Below, piece after piece: positions 24,506-38,479 of a DNA stretch of 64,000 nt. Source of the stretch: Cololabis saira (Eukaryota > Chordata > Actinopteri > Beloniformes > Belonidae); NCBI RefSeq assembly GCF_033807715.1, contig NC_084597.1, positions 6,369,847-6,433,846 of the forward strand. Reading direction: 5' to 3'. The position numbers and the translations under genes are program-made. The notes beneath the pieces were generated by a model. It ran no database searches and was not told where the DNA came from. It saw only the letters and a list, made by a program, of their open reading frames with translations. The first letter of the stretch is position 1, and every line of letters begins with the position of its first letter.

Positions 24506-25269
24506 CAGTACTCTAGTTGTAAAAAAAAAATCAGGGGGGATGGTGGATTTCATCATATGGGGACAGATAATTTGTGCTGATTACAAATAATATAATATAT
24601 TACAAATAATCGCAGTGACCAAAACACCTGCAGAAATACTGCAGGAATGACATAGCAGCAGTTAAATGCAGCCTTCTGTAAGCTTTAAATATCCACTGGG
24701 CTTACATCAAATACATCAAAACACAACAATTAAAAACACTTTTCTGAACTTATCAATATGACTCTGTCCTTCACAGGATAAGTAAAATGGATCACTGCAA
24801 AAACTCAAAATCTTAACAAGAATATTTGTCTTATTTCTAGTTAAAATGTCTCATTTTAGTAAAAGAAATCTCATTACACTTAAAACAAGACTCATCACTG
24901 GAAAAAACAACAATTTTCACCTGTTTCAAGTAGATTTTCACTTGAAATAAGTAGAAAAATCTGCCAGTGGAACAAGATTTTTTTGCTTGTAATAAGAAGA
25001 TAAATCTTGTCCCACTGGCAGATTTTTCTACTTATTTAAAGTGAAAATTTACTTGAAACAGGTGAAAATTGTGAAATAAGTTATTTTTCTGGTGTTATTT
25101 TTCTGGTGATGACTCTAAATGTTGAAATAGCAGTAAAACCACATTCATTGATGAAATGACATAAGGGATGGAAAGGGGGGATGGCAGTTTTACAGGGGGG
25201 ATGATTTGGACCGTTTTTATTTCAGGGGGGGATGCCATCCCCCCTCATCCCCCCTCAACTCCAGTACTG
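24506..25269. mobile_element. CAGTACT-family hAT inserted in ERV env (unit B)
   Basis: Ends CAGTACTCTAGTTG and its complement carry the exact TSD ATCATAAC (24498-24505 and 25270-25277). The env reading lies on both sides of it. Two members of one hAT family therefore entered one ERV about 2 kb apart. Confidence 0.95.
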
Positions 25270-25277
25270 ATCATAAC

Positions 25278-25683
25278 CACAGAGCCACGCAGCGCTGGTG
25301 GGGCTGCTGCATCCTTCATCAGAAGGCCAGGAAACAGCATCTGTGTCAGAAGAGTTACCTGTCAGGTCACTTACAGAAGCGGCGTTAGCGCGGGGACCGA
25401 GGCAAACCGACTGATTATAAAGAGGCCCTTCACCACACGTGGCGTGGACTGTCATCCGACAGCTGGAAGTGGAGCCTACTGGAACGCTCGGTTTAGCATC
25501 CTCATATGAACGCCTGAAACAAAGTGGAACGTTTTCAGGAACTTGTGCAGGTTCAATAGACATCACAGGCTGGTTAAGGTCAGGGTGTTCTCTGGCTTCC
25601 GTGCCATTCACTCGGATAAGATTCTGATTCCAGCGAGAACATTCAGATGTATTTTGTGTGAGATTTCCAGCAGATTTATTCAT
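25278..25683 (-). pseudogene. ERV env relic, surface-subunit part (unit B)
   Basis: The minus-strand frame has several N-glycosylation sites and a WLCGYD motif just before the hAT, similar to the conserved WxCG-type element of gamma/epsilon-type envelopes. The N-terminus and signal peptide are absent; neighbouring sequence at 25902 is LINE, not pol. It is a relic. Confidence 0.75.
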
Positions 25684-25901
25684 TTATTGTCACCCCTAAA
25701 AAATGTATTTTCTGTACTCTTACTACGTCATCTATCTGTATAGAAGCCCTGTTATCCATATTCTTATTTGTTTGTAATGATAAGTTAAAAATGTGAGTTA
25801 ACGGTCTGGAATTCCCAATAATGACTTTCTTTTTACTGTTTTCATATCTATATCGTTATAATCAATGGATGTCTTGTTTTTGCAGATGTTTGCAATGTCT
25901 A

Positions 25902-26198
25902 TTATTTCTTTTCTACGACAGGTTTGAGAAAAATGGAGTTTGAGTTTCTATCTATTAAGTTATCATTATATATTCCTGATTCTTGAATTTCATTAGCTAA
26001 TTTAGGTACAATATTTACAAAATAATCATTTAGTCTATTTGCTACTTCATTCATATTGTTTATAATTGTATAATTTTCTATAAAATATTGTGGATAGTTC
26101 ATATGTCTAGTTTTATTTCTACTTATACTATTAAGAATATTCCAAATACCTTTTATATTATTATTTTTACTTTTTTTTTTTTTTAGTATAAAAGGCAC
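25902..26198 (-). pseudogene. LINE fragment, region before the RT domain (unit B)
   Basis: The 98-codon reading is the same as that at 5999-6295. Confidence 0.65.
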
Positions 26199-26212
26199 GA
26201 GACCAGCTGGGG

Positions 26213-26325
26213 TATAAAAGCTGTGGCTGCGCTGAATTCTTCAGTTGGCCGTTATAATATTATTATATATTAACACTGGTTGCAGTAAAAGCCACTGACG
26301 ATCAACCGACTTCTTTGAGGTGGGT
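26213..26325 (+). promoter_or_regulatory. Candidate TATA promoter and first exon (unit B)
   Basis: TATAAAAG at 26213-26220 and the donor GAG|GTGGGT near 26322 correspond to unit A. A second possible donor, ACG|GTGAGT, lies near 26475. Conservation after duplication is no test of function because the whole unit is young. Confidence 0.35.
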
Positions 26326-26757
26326 AAATGTTATATAAACATTACTACAGTTGGTCAATATTGTTAGCCTTTTATTTAGTGTACTGTCGCATTATAACGT
26401 GTATTTTGTCAGCGGTATTTGTACTAGTTTGGTTTCCTAAACCGGGACGAGTTTGCAGCAGCTCGCCGGTTACGGTGAGTTGGTTTTGGTCAAATTAATG
26501 TTACAACTGTCAATCGGAGTCGGATATAACGTTTGCCTGACTCAACTGGTACATATATATGAGTACGATATAATTTTAGAGTGTTTTGTTGTTTATATTT
26601 TCTGTGTTTTATTAATTTTCTCCTAACTGTTATTAATTTTCCGCCAGCTGATTATCAGCGCTGTAGTTTACCGTTACCATGGCAACCAAGCAGCGCGCAG
26701 GCTGTAATACGTCACATGTAAGCAAAGAGGATAAATGGGAGAGATTGTATTATTCAC

Positions 26758-27305
26758 AGAGGTGTCAAAAGTATTCACATTCATTACTCAGGTGGAAGTA
26801 TTGATACTAGAGTTTAAAAATACTCCTGTAGAAGTTGAAGTATCAACTCAAGTTTTTTATTCAAGTAAAAGTATAAAAGTACTGGTTTCAAAACTACTTA
26901 AAGTATAAAAGTAAAAGTAATGTAAGGGGGAAAAAAGCCATTAAGGACAAAAGCCATTGAAAATGAATGTATCTTAGTATAATGTAAATATATTAAAGAA
27001 GCATATATGTGTACTATTGAGCATTAACATGTGTTTCAGAGAGCAGGAGATATGATGACTAGTTGCCTATAAGTATTGTAATGGTGCAAAAAGTCAAACT
27101 TCAGAGGCATGTTATCATTTATCCTAACCTTTATTGGAATGTACATCCAAGTTTAGTTGCAGGAATCTGAGGGAACGGATGTAAGAACAAAACTGGACAA
27201 GAACATCTGAAACAACCACAACCAAATTCACTCTATCCGGATGGAGCAATTTGACATGTCCCACCCAATTTCTGAAAAACATGAATTGTCCCCCCCCAAT
27301 AAAAA
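26758..27305. mobile_element. hAT MITE, CAGAGGTGTC family (unit B)
   Basis: This is the counterpart of 6851-7420; it has only the left end and body. Confidence 0.75.
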
Positions 27306-27513
27306 TACCCTAAATTATTCAAAAATAATTACCGGTCAGATTCATGATAAAAAGGGCAACATGGGTACATTTTGTTGATAATTTTCATGATTTTGTTGTC
27401 TCTTCTCTAAATGAATGACTATATAAATGAATGAATATACATTTATTGTCAAGTTGTATTATCCATGAGTTGTCTAGATACAGATAAGAAGATTTATACA
27501 GACAAGAAGAGTT

Positions 27514-28157
27514 CATTTTTCATTTTTTTTTTCATTTTTATTCTTTATTTCATTCAAAAAACAAAACAATTCAATACAAATACAAATGTTCCTAACTTGT
27601 GAATGAAAAGGGAGCAGAAAGAAGAAGAATCTTATCTGATCTGCCCCTTTCACAAATAACATAAATTAAAAATAATAATAATAAAAAAACAACAACTAAG
27701 TGAATAAAAACAACTAAAGTGAAATAAAATTAAAATAACGTTAAAATAAAATTACCACCGCCTAGGGGTATGTCAATCAAACTCAACATTTTTCGTTGTA
27801 TTTCCTTAACATACAGGCTTTAATTGTTCTTTTGAATGTAATGTTTGATTTGGATTCTTTGTTTTCTTTATTCAGATTGTTCCATAAACTGATTCCTTTC
27901 ACAGAAACACAACGTTCCATTAATTTTGTCCTGAATCTTGGTTTTTTAAAAATCTCTGTTCCTTTTAAGTTATACTTGCTTTCTCTTTTTTCAAATCTTT
28001 TCTGAATGTTGATTGTTTTTTTTTTATGAGCTTTAAAACATAATTTGCAGAATACTATAGTCTACTAGTTCATGAAATTTCAACAAATTTAACTGAAGGA
28101 ATAATGGATTTGTTGGATCTCTATATCGTTTTCTACTGATTATCCTTATGTTATGAG
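27514..28157 (-). mobile_element. 5'-truncated LINE, unit B only
   Basis: Unit A has the uninterrupted site at about 7598. In unit B a T-rich left edge (the reverse-strand poly-A tail) is followed by a minus-strand reverse-transcriptase C-terminal remnant around 27800-28000. The target GAGTT(A) is repeated on both sides. It inserted after the duplication. Confidence 0.8.
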
Positions 28158-28383
28158 TTAGCCTATTAAGATACAGGATCTCTTCTTCCAGGGAGTCCTG
28201 GAAAATGACAGATGAAAACGAACATGGACATTTATGTAAATCATTTGATGTTGGGTAAACTTGGGCTGTGTTTATTGTGCTCTTAGCAATGGGTCCTTTT
28301 TTTTTTTAGAACTGTTTACCACCATAACTGTGTTAAAACATAGGCGTTTCTTTAAGTATTTCTCAGCCTGTATACTACAACAC

Positions 28384-28700
28384 AGTGGCGTAGGTAGAAA
28401 TATTTTTTTGGGTGGGCCAGGACAAAAATGGGTGGGCCGTATTGTCCCATGAAAAGCGGACTTATAAAAACTTTTAAGCAGAAAACATGGCAAACATGCC
28501 TGACACAGCTGCTTCCAATCCACAAAACCCTCTCGCAAGTGGGGCGTCAGCTCCGCTGGGGAAATGTCTGTTTTACAGAAAACCGCGTCCTTGTTTAAAC
28601 TGTATTCCAACCAAGAAAACTGCCCATACTAAAGTGTACAAAACATGATACCTAATGGTTTTCTACCTTTGTAGAGCTACAATTTTACTGTGTTTTACTC
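28384..28700. mobile_element. Degraded hAT, CAGTGGCGTAGG end (unit B)
   Basis: This is the counterpart of 8585-8905. Upstream, the unit A interval 7782-8540 is absent. Confidence 0.55.
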
Positions 28701-28978
28701 CCTAGCCCACTTCCTTTTCCCCCAAGTGGTCCTTGTTTAAAATGACAGCCTGGCAAGCAACAAGAATGTGTTCTTAATGACCTGCCTGGTTAAATAAAAG
28801 CCTGAATGAATATCAAATAAAGTGATATAATTGTTTTTTTTCCCTCTTCATCGTATAATGTTCACAAAGTGTAATGCAATTCATGTCATGGGTCGTGTAT
28901 ATTGAAGGATCAAATACTACAAATCCATTTTAAATCAATATTTCTGGGGTAGCATCATTTGATAGTTTTGATATTTTA

Positions 28979-29040
<62 letters not shown>
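28979..29040. repeat. (ATT)n microsatellite (unit B)
   Basis: A near-perfect trinucleotide run, followed by a small duplication of tcttttatatatatttt before the exon. Confidence 0.95.
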
Positions 29041-29090
29041 TTTTATATATATTTTGATAATCTTTTATATATATTTTTATATTCTTACAG

Positions 29091-29281
29091 CCGAGGTTTG
29101 CAGACAGACCGGGATCCGAGCCAGGGTGATGGACCCGGATCAGAACCAGGATCAGATCCAGGACCAGGATCAGAACCAGGACCAAATCCAGGACCCAGAT
29201 CAGAACCAGGGTCCGGAGATGGACCGGGATCCGAGCCAGGACTCCAGCAGCAGGACTAAAGCGGACGCTGCCGCTCTGAAG
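29091..29281 (+). CDS. Zinc-finger gene, D/Q/N-rich VNTR exon (unit B)
   Basis: The same acceptor and donor as in unit A (TTCTTACAG|CC and AAG|GTCAGT) enclose 191 bases. The frame again begins EVCRQTGIRARVMDPDQNQ and ends KADAAALK in phase 0. It has 26 codons fewer than copy A, all within the DQNQ/DQIQ repeat, so the length change keeps the frame. The hAT at 29296 begins only 14 bases past the splice donor. The donor hexamer itself is intact, but elements near +20 are displaced. Confidence 0.72.
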
Positions 29282-29295
29282 GTCAGTGTTCAGGT

Positions 29296-30927
29296 CAGGG
29301 CTGGACTGGGACAAAAAATCGGCCCGGGCATTTTGAGCCTAGACCGGCCCACCAGGTATTGATGGAAAGAAAATGAAGCCTATGAATGAAAACAAACGTT
29401 CTTGTGACACCGCTTGTACACTGTCTTGTTGGTGTGTATGTTCTTGTCTAATAAACCTAAACCTACACCATCCCCCCCAGTCCCGTTATAGATGTACTTA
29501 GTACTGTTTCTGAGTAGACCAGCGAACTTGTATGGCAAGCCGGTTTAACATTTAATAGCTAGACTGGATATGTGTTGCAGATATCTGTAATTCAATTCTT
29601 CCTAGTCAAAAAGAACATTTCAGATATCTATAATGATATATTAACCCATTTTAAACAGGGGGAACGCATTCTGACAGCGTGAAATACTGCTGTCAGAATG
29701 TGTTCCCCCTCTGTTTATCATGAAGGGATGCTCACACATCTTTCAAATTCATACTGCTGACTTCTTTCACCACCACAGATAAGTACTGTGATTTTCAGGC
29801 TGATATCATCATATTTGACCATTTTAAACAGGGGGAATGCAGCCCTGCCTCTGTTTTTACTAACTAATGACCATGAATTGCCTAAACAGTGGGTTCTTCC
29901 AATATATGTACACAAAGTCTTTGCTGCGATGGCATCACTGTAGGTAAACATTTCTCCAAAAAGATTGATGTATTATTTCACCCACCCACTATTAATCACA
30001 GCATTATTAAAATTTAGTGACAATCAGGAATCCAAACACCACTGTCCCTGTCAAAAAAGCAACTTAAATTTGGAGTTGCTAATTTAGTTTTATAGAATAT
30101 ATAAGATATTGAATATGAACTCATCATTCTTCAAATAGTATCAATAATAATATCAATAATAAGCCACGCGCTCTAATGTTGTGACTACTCCAGCCAGAGC
30201 TGCCTGGGAGACTTGCAAGGCCCTGTGCGGAATGGCCGGGGGGGGGCCAAATTCTTTGGGTTTTTCGGGTCGGATTGGGTGTCTATATGCGCAATTTTAA
30301 CTCTCCAATTAGCAAAATACTTCCCCTGCCTCATCATCATCTCTTGCCTCGACGCGGGGCCCCACGGCTGCTTGAGACCCGGTCGGATCGGTGATTTTTG
30401 TAACAAATTTATCAAACGAGCCTTTCAGAGAGGCATTAAACTCTTCCATTTTCTTTAGTTTTTTTCTTTTTTCATCCCCTGATGGAAATTTCCTGATTCT
30501 GTCTCGTTTGGATCAGAGCAGCTTGTGTCTGCGCTTGGTCTGATCAGTTGTGTTGAACAACAGACACGCGCATCATTGCACATATATTTATTGATATACA
30601 CAGACTAGTACACATTTAGGTCTGTAATGGAACGTGACTGTTGATATTTATAAGGGAAAAAACGAAAAAAATTTGAAAAAAAAAAAAAATTTTGAAAAAA
30701 AAAAAACAAAAAAAAACGGCCCATAGCGCGAGGCCCCTTGGGGCGCGAGGCCCCTTGGGGCGCGAGGCCCCTTGGGGCGCGAGGCCCCGTGTGGTTGCAC
30801 GGTTCACACACCCCTTGCGGCGGCCCTAACTCCAGCCCATCTAACTCATCATAACCAATTGGCCAGTGGTACCAGTTGTTGTCAGGTAAAAAACAAAATC
30901 AAATGGGCCGATGGGCCTGCCCGGGCC

Positions 30928-30986
<59 letters not shown>

Positions 30987-31060
30987 GGCCCGGCCCGGCC
31001 CAAAATCACCATCGGCCCACCGGGAAATGCCCGGTATGCCCGATGGCCAGTCCACCCCTG
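29296..31060. mobile_element. hAT, CAGGGGTGGACTGG-like ends, unit B only
   Basis: Ends CAGGGCTGGACTGGGAC and CCAGTCCACCCCTG carry the exact TSD GTTCAGGT (29288-29295 and 31061-31068); unit A has the empty site near 10007. It contains a hairpin at 29655-29714, a 17-bp CGCGAGGCCCCTTGGGG repeat at about 30726-30785, and an A-run/T-run fold-back at 30929-30986. No transposase remains. Confidence 0.95.
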
Positions 31061-31322
31061 GTTCAGGTCCACGAACCCACTCCTTCTCGGCCCGTCTGTC
31101 TCCTGCTGACGAACCAAACCTAAATCGTAAAGACGTCGCACGGAGAGCATTTGCTCATTGGCAAGACATCACCCAGATGTCGCCCTGGGATCAAATAAGA
31201 TCCAATTATATGTTTTAAATGGGAGAGCAATTCAATCTTAACTTTAAAAATTAAACTAAATACGTTCCTATTTTGAATGGACTTCATGAATTAATAAATA
31301 GATAAATAAATGAATACCTAAA

Positions 31323-32089
31323 TAGGGCTGGGGATCGAAATCAATCAAATGTCAAGAATCAATTCGATTCCGATTCTTAAGATTCAGAATCGATTTTCAA
31401 GATTTGATTCGATTCCGATATTGATTTGGGTTAGTGTTATTAAAACTGTTTTTTGAGCTGTTGCATGAATTATCACTGTAGTTATGCAACATATTACTAC
31501 TAGTATTATATTGAGATTTAACAGCAAGTATTGCAGCTAATGATGCTGTAAGGACCAATCAGCTCCCAGAATGCTGATAGAACTGCTTTAGGAAACATCA
31601 TGTGGGTCAGAATTACCAAACAGATCCAGGGAGGAAACAGAGACGGATGAAATCAGTTTTATTTTTTCCCACATTCCGTTTTTATTTGTTCCATTTTCGG
31701 TCTATTTTGGTTTTTAATTTTTGAGCATTTGGTTTTTAGCATTTTTTGCAAATGTAACCCCAAGACAGTATATAAAGTAATGAAATATAGACAATTTATG
31801 CAATTATAACCTAACACTTTAATGTTTTCATACCTTTAAACATATTTAAAGGCAATAACATGGCACCAGTTATTCTCGTGTCCAACAAAACATTCCTTTT
31901 TTGGGGATAAACAAATAAATAACCAAAAGTTGTAATGTAATGATGAAAAAAAAAACATAAATAAATAAAAGAAAAAAAAAACCCAAAAAATAAAAAAAAA
32001 ATCGATCTTTAGACATATGAATCGATTTTTAGGAATTAATATGAGAATCGATTTAGAATTAGGAAATCAATTTTTTCAACACAGGCCTA
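31323..32089. mobile_element. hAT, TAGGGCTGGGGATCGA family, unit B only
   Basis: Ends TAGGGCTGGGGATCG and ACACAGGCCTA carry the exact TSD TACCTAAA (31315-31322 and 32090-32097). It is rich in AATCGATT motifs and A runs. It sits at nearly the same place as a different hAT in unit A (10270). Confidence 0.92.
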
Positions 32090-32097
32090 TACCTAAA

Positions 32098-32530
32098 TAA
32101 ATATATAAATACGTGGCTTGACGCTGAAGCGAGGAACCCCCCACCAATGACCAATGAGGGCATCACTACGGGGTCATGGCCCAGATCAGGCCCACAGCCA
32201 AGGCTGCAGTGCAGGACTCCCCAGTCCCCAGTGACCCGAACAGGGCGATCCCCACAGCAACGGCCCCACAGGCCGAGGAGACATAGTCTACGGTGTGGGA
32301 GATCCCCACGAGGAAAAAGCACTGGCGTTAACAACTTAAAATATAAAAACAACATTAAAATAAACCTAAAAACAAAATAAATAAAAAAAGTTAATACAAA
32401 AGTATAAGTTCATAATAAAATAATTGAAAAATAAAGTTAAAGTGATACAAAAAACTAGATAACAATAAACTAAACCACTTTAATAAAATAAATAAAACTC
32501 AGCTAAACAAAAAAGGAAGGTCTTGAGCCT
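32098..32530. other. Intron segment without a recognised gene
   Basis: This matches 11485-11867 of unit A. Short plus-strand and minus-strand readings in it have no recognisable motif. Confidence 0.6.
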
Positions 32531-32812
32531 CTTTTTAAAAATGTCAACATTCTGTGGGGCCCTGAGGTTTTTTGGTAAGCTGTTCCACAGGTGAGTTTCT
32601 TTGGTCGTCTGTTCTACAGGTGAGGTTCTCTGGTAGGATGTTCTACAGGTGAGGTTCCCTGGTACGATGTTCCAAAGGTCAGGTTCTCTGGTAGTTTGTT
32701 CTACAGGTGAGGTTCTCTGGTAGGATGTTCCACAGGTGAGGTTCTCTGGTAGTTTGTTCTACAAGTGATGTTCTCTGGTAGGATGTTCCACAGGTGAGGT
32801 TCTCTGGTAGGC
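32531..32812 (-). repeat. LINE C-terminal remnant with a 29-bp VNTR
   Basis: On the minus strand 32531-32590 reads LWNSLPKNLRAPQNVDIFKK, an L2-type LINE end. The part encoding the start of that motif is tandemly repeated about eight times (units like ctctggtaggatgttccaca). Unit A has only about four copies. Confidence 0.75.
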
Positions 32813-32859
32813 TATTTTCGGTTTCGGCCACAAATTTTCATTTCGGTGCATCACTAATC

Positions 32860-33075
32860 AGTATAAGGGCACATGACTTACTTAAATCGATTAGCCTGGT
32901 AGGGGTATCACAAGATCTCCCTTTACACGGACGATATCATACTTTTCATCTGAACCCGAACACTCCACCCCACACCTTATTCAGCTTGTCATATCCTTGA
33001 ATGTGGTTTCTGGGTACACCTTCAATTCGCATCTTGCAAAGTTTTCCTTCATCAGTGGCAGCTCAGACACTTTGA
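32860..33075 (+). pseudogene. L1 reverse-transcriptase fragment (unit B)
   Basis: This is the counterpart of 12040-12251, including the LYTDD block. Confidence 0.65.
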
Positions 33076-33079
33076 TAAA

Positions 33080-33535
33080 TTGAGAACTACTCTTTTAGTA
33101 GGGGGCTTTGACCTTTGTCATTGGGCAAGCGATGATCCTGCTGTGATTAACGATTTACCATCTGAGGAAAGATCGGACAGTTGTGAGCTCTGGCTTTCTG
33201 AGGCTCAGGCTGATCCTCAGGAGCAAACACTGGGACTGCTGTGGAACTGCAAGGCTGAACGTTACTACATGTAACATTGCGTTACATGTAGTAACTCTGT
33301 TGTATGATCCATTAGGTAGGTGATCCCCTTCTTACAGCTTGAATTCTTTGGAAAAGGAGCTTTGTTATCTTCCTCAAATCAAAATCCCACGCTGCTATTC
33401 CTCCAAAGAGATGGACCGTCCGAGGCACCCATATCTGTTTTGATGCGTCTGAACAAACATATAGTGTTGTTGCATATGTCAGATCTAAGGATGTCAAAGG
33501 TCACATCAAGCTAAGTTTCATTCTTGCTTGCTCAC
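33080..33535 (+). pseudogene. BEL/Pao pol relic, RT end and RNase H (unit B)
   Basis: The frame 33080-33274 reads GGFDLCHWASDDPAVINDLP then SCELWLSEAQADPQEQTLGL, the end of a BEL/Pao reverse transcriptase, and is open where unit A has stops. A perfect inverted repeat around tacatgtaac/gttacatgta follows at about 33261-33294. RNase H motifs continue to the hAT at 33536. Confidence 0.8.
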
Positions 33536-35455
<1,920 letters not shown>

Positions 35456-35463
35456 TTGCTCAC

Positions 35464-35830
35464 ACGTTTCACCCAAGCAACAGCTACCAGTACCCAGACT
35501 GGATTTACGTGCTCCACTAACTGGTGCACGCCTCTGTGACCTCATCAGGACAGAATTCACTTTGCCAGTCTGAACTATTACACTGTGGACTGACTGAACC
35601 ACTGTGCTCCACTGGTTCGTGCCGATGGTGTTACAAGAGGGTTATCCCTGTCAGATATTTTCCTCCCAAACAGATGGATGAATGCCCCAGCATTTTTATG
35701 CGAACCTCCAGATACTTGGTCTAAACCTTGAAACTGTTGCATCTGTTGATGACCAAATTGATTTGAAACAATCTGTCTGTTACAGTGTTAGCGTTGCTGT
35801 TACTGTGCCAAATCCTGACAGTTTCAAAAC
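35464..35830 (+). pseudogene. BEL/Pao pol relic, RNase H region (unit B)
   Basis: This is uninterrupted here because unit B lacks the hAT of 13894-15603. It reads PVPRLD..., then breaks at stops. It joins abruptly to the integrase part at 35830 by a deletion. Confidence 0.7.
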
Positions 35831-35924
35831 TTTTTTTGGGAGGACACAGCCTGTCTCAAATCACACAAATCACTTCCAACACACAGTCGCTTACTCTGTT
35901 TAGCCCAAACTTTTGTACTACATC

Positions 35925-36151
35925 CAATTGTACTGGATCCTACTCACAAGGTGACACAACTAATCATTAAAGATTATAGCGAGATATTGTGTCAAGATGG
36001 TTTAAAAAGGATCTTTGCTGAAATAAGAACATTTTGGATCATGAGGGGCGCAAGGGCGTACATAGACATCAGCAGAAGTGTGTTTCATGTCAAAAATGGA
36101 GAGCTGGTGCCTGAGGGTTCAGCCAATGTGTCAGCACTGCCCTTTCATTAG
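35925..36151 (+). pseudogene. BEL/Pao integrase relic (unit B)
   Basis: This is the counterpart of 17245-17465 (TQLIIKDYSEILCQDGLKR), ending in a stop at 36151. Confidence 0.72.
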
Positions 36152-36592
36152 GTAAGAAAAAGATGACACGAGGAAAGAAGGGGGAAAAAAGCATCTCCCA
36201 CACTATGTCCTGTCAGAGGACATAGAGTGATATGACAAAAAACACCTTAGCAAAAAAAATGTAATGCACTCAGGTAACTTTAACCTACATTGATCCGTAC
36301 TCTGTTCATTAACAACTACAAGATTTCTACGCACTAGTGTTTTCAAATAACTGACTGAAAGAATTTCTTTATTTATTCCTCACACATTTGCATAACTCAC
36401 AATTAATTTTTTTTATTGCACCGTTTATGTTCAGTCGCCAAATGTTCATCTGTGAGCTATTTGGATCTTATAAGGACTTTAAACTTTCAATTTTATGAAT
36501 TAATTTAATAATTTTAATGCCCAATGAATTTAATTTATTTGTGTTTTTAAATAAGCTAATTGAGCTGAAAGAGTGAATGAAATCATATTTGA
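36152..36592 (+). other. Zinc-finger gene intron, no recognised feature
   Basis: A+T-rich intron sequence matching 17466-17890 of unit A; nothing else is seen in it. Confidence 0.7.
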
Positions 36593-37117
36593 CATATAAG
36601 CAGTGTTGGGCAAGTTACATCCAAAATATAATACATTATATATTACTAGTTACTGTCATTTGAAAGTAATTAGTTACATTACAATATTACTATATCTGAA
36701 TTGTAATGCGTTACACTACTTGTGTATTACTTTTGAGTTACTTTCAACAAAATAGCCACAGAAATATATGACTAAGCATTTAAAAATGCTAAACTGCAGA
36801 TTGTTATAGCTGATTATGTACATTCAGTGGAGGATGATGTAACATAATGACTGTGTAGGCCCCTAAAGCTACTAATAACTTAATATAATTAGGCACAGTA
36901 AAGGCTCATGGCACAATACAATAAGTAACAATGACAGTTAGAATCATATAAGCAGACAAATGATCAAAGTCTGTAAGTTATGATGGAGATGCTGCAAATA
37001 TTTAAAGTCCTGGCCTATTCATATGAAACAAAATAGAGTTAGAGCCCACTATAACATAGCCTATAGCCTTATAATATGACAAACACACAATCTCTTTTTT
37101 ATTACCGTTTTTATTTC

Positions 37118-37289
37118 AGGGGGGGATGATTTGGACTGTTTTTATTTCAGGGGGAATGATTTGGACCGTTTTTATTTCAGGGGGGATGATTTGGACCGTT
37201 TTTATTTCAGGGGGGGGGTGATTTGGACCGTTTTAATTTCAGGGGGGGGTGCCATCACATCACCCCTCATCCTCCCTCAACTCGAATAC
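37118..37289. repeat. Nested CAGTACT-hAT right end with a ~31-bp VNTR
   Basis: Four units of ggggggatgatttggaccg plus tttttatttcag precede a right terminus ending ctcgaatactg. The same single unit occurs at 3189-3240, so the terminal part of that family was copied here and expanded. Confidence 0.75.
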
Positions 37290-37459
37290 TGCTCACACGG
37301 AACTCAGAACTTCTTCATAAATAACTCCCAAAGAGAAAAAAAACACCAGCAAGCTAACAAACAAACCAATAAAGCTCTCAGAGTTAACAAAACGAACCAG
37401 CAATCAACAACTCGCAGCTGTTTTAACCTCTCCTCCTGATGGGCTGCAGATGTGGTTTA

Positions 37460-37582
37460 AGGCTGATTTATGGTTCCGCGTTACACCAACGCAGGCCTTA
37501 CGCCGTGGGTTACGCGAACTACTGCGTACCCTACGGCGAAAGCTCTGCGTCGATTTAACGCGGAACCATAAATCCGCTCTCA
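37460..37582. mobile_element. Harbinger-type MITE nested in a hAT
   Basis: Near-palindromic: aggctgatttatggttccgc at the left, gcggaaccataaatccgc at the right, with TTA before it. It belongs to the family at 45654-45794. Confidence 0.75.
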
Positions 37583-38479
37583 CAGCGCGACTGACTGTGA
37601 GCCCGGCTCGTACTCGTCGCCGCGCGCAGCTCCTCGCCGACTCCGCGCTCATATATATTTAATAAATGTATAAAGCCCATATATTAATAAAGCCTCACTT
37701 GGCCGAGCCCTAACGCTGAGACCATGGTAGATTTAAGTTACACGCGGACACGCTGCACTGTTGACTTTTCCCTGCCGGCTCTGCTCACTGAACAGTCCCC
37801 ACACAAACAGTGTCCAGCGGCGCTACGTTCCGCCGCACCGCGTTCCCAACGCTTTTTTCTGTTGTCGGGATGTCTCGCGGACGCGGTGTTGGTGAATTAT
37901 TTAAAAAACAACAGCTAAACGGGTTAAAATGCGTTGTAACGTGTGTTACTTAGATTGTAACGAGTAAAATATTACCGAAAATTTATTAGTAATGCGTTAT
38001 ATTACTGCGTTACAGCAAATAGTAATTCATTACTGTAATTGCGTTACTTTTGTAACGCGTTACCCCCAACACTGCATATAAGACCACAAGCCTTCATGCT
38101 GCTTGTCATGTATGTTCATTGAAAGTAGCAACAAATAAATTCAGGTTGCTGAAATGTTGTCTTTGTCTCATGTTGCAGCTTGTTTTGGGGCTGGTTTATA
38201 GCCCAAATTGTTCGTTTTAATGACATCTATCTTGATGAGGACTTGTTTTTGACATAACATTTGTCAGGTAATAAAACTGAGTTTTCACATCCCGTTCTGA
38301 AGTCAAAACTGTTTTAAAGACAACATTTCTAATGAAAGTTTGAGATCAGTCATCTCAAGTGGCTTCGGTAAACAGTTGTTTCACTGCAAACACCATGATA
38401 GAAAGCTATTAAATACAACTGAAAAAACTTTTGACGGGTCAACGGACAAAAGGATCTAAGTCTCTTTCTTTCTTTACAG

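Larger units (their letters stand above)
36601..38074. mobile_element. hAT, CAGTGTTGGG family, unit B only
   Basis: Ends CAGTGTTGGGCAAGTTAC and GTTACCCCCAACACTG carry the exact TSD CATATAAG (36593-36600 and 38075-38082). Unit A has the empty site near 17900. Other transposons are nested inside. A relative with its own TSD is at 45421-46456. Confidence 0.95.

Noticed and set aside
23972..25683. Env as a co-opted, syncytin-like host gene
   Set aside because: It is split by a hAT, has a frame break between SU and TM parts, lacks the signal peptide and N-terminus, and is further deleted in unit A.
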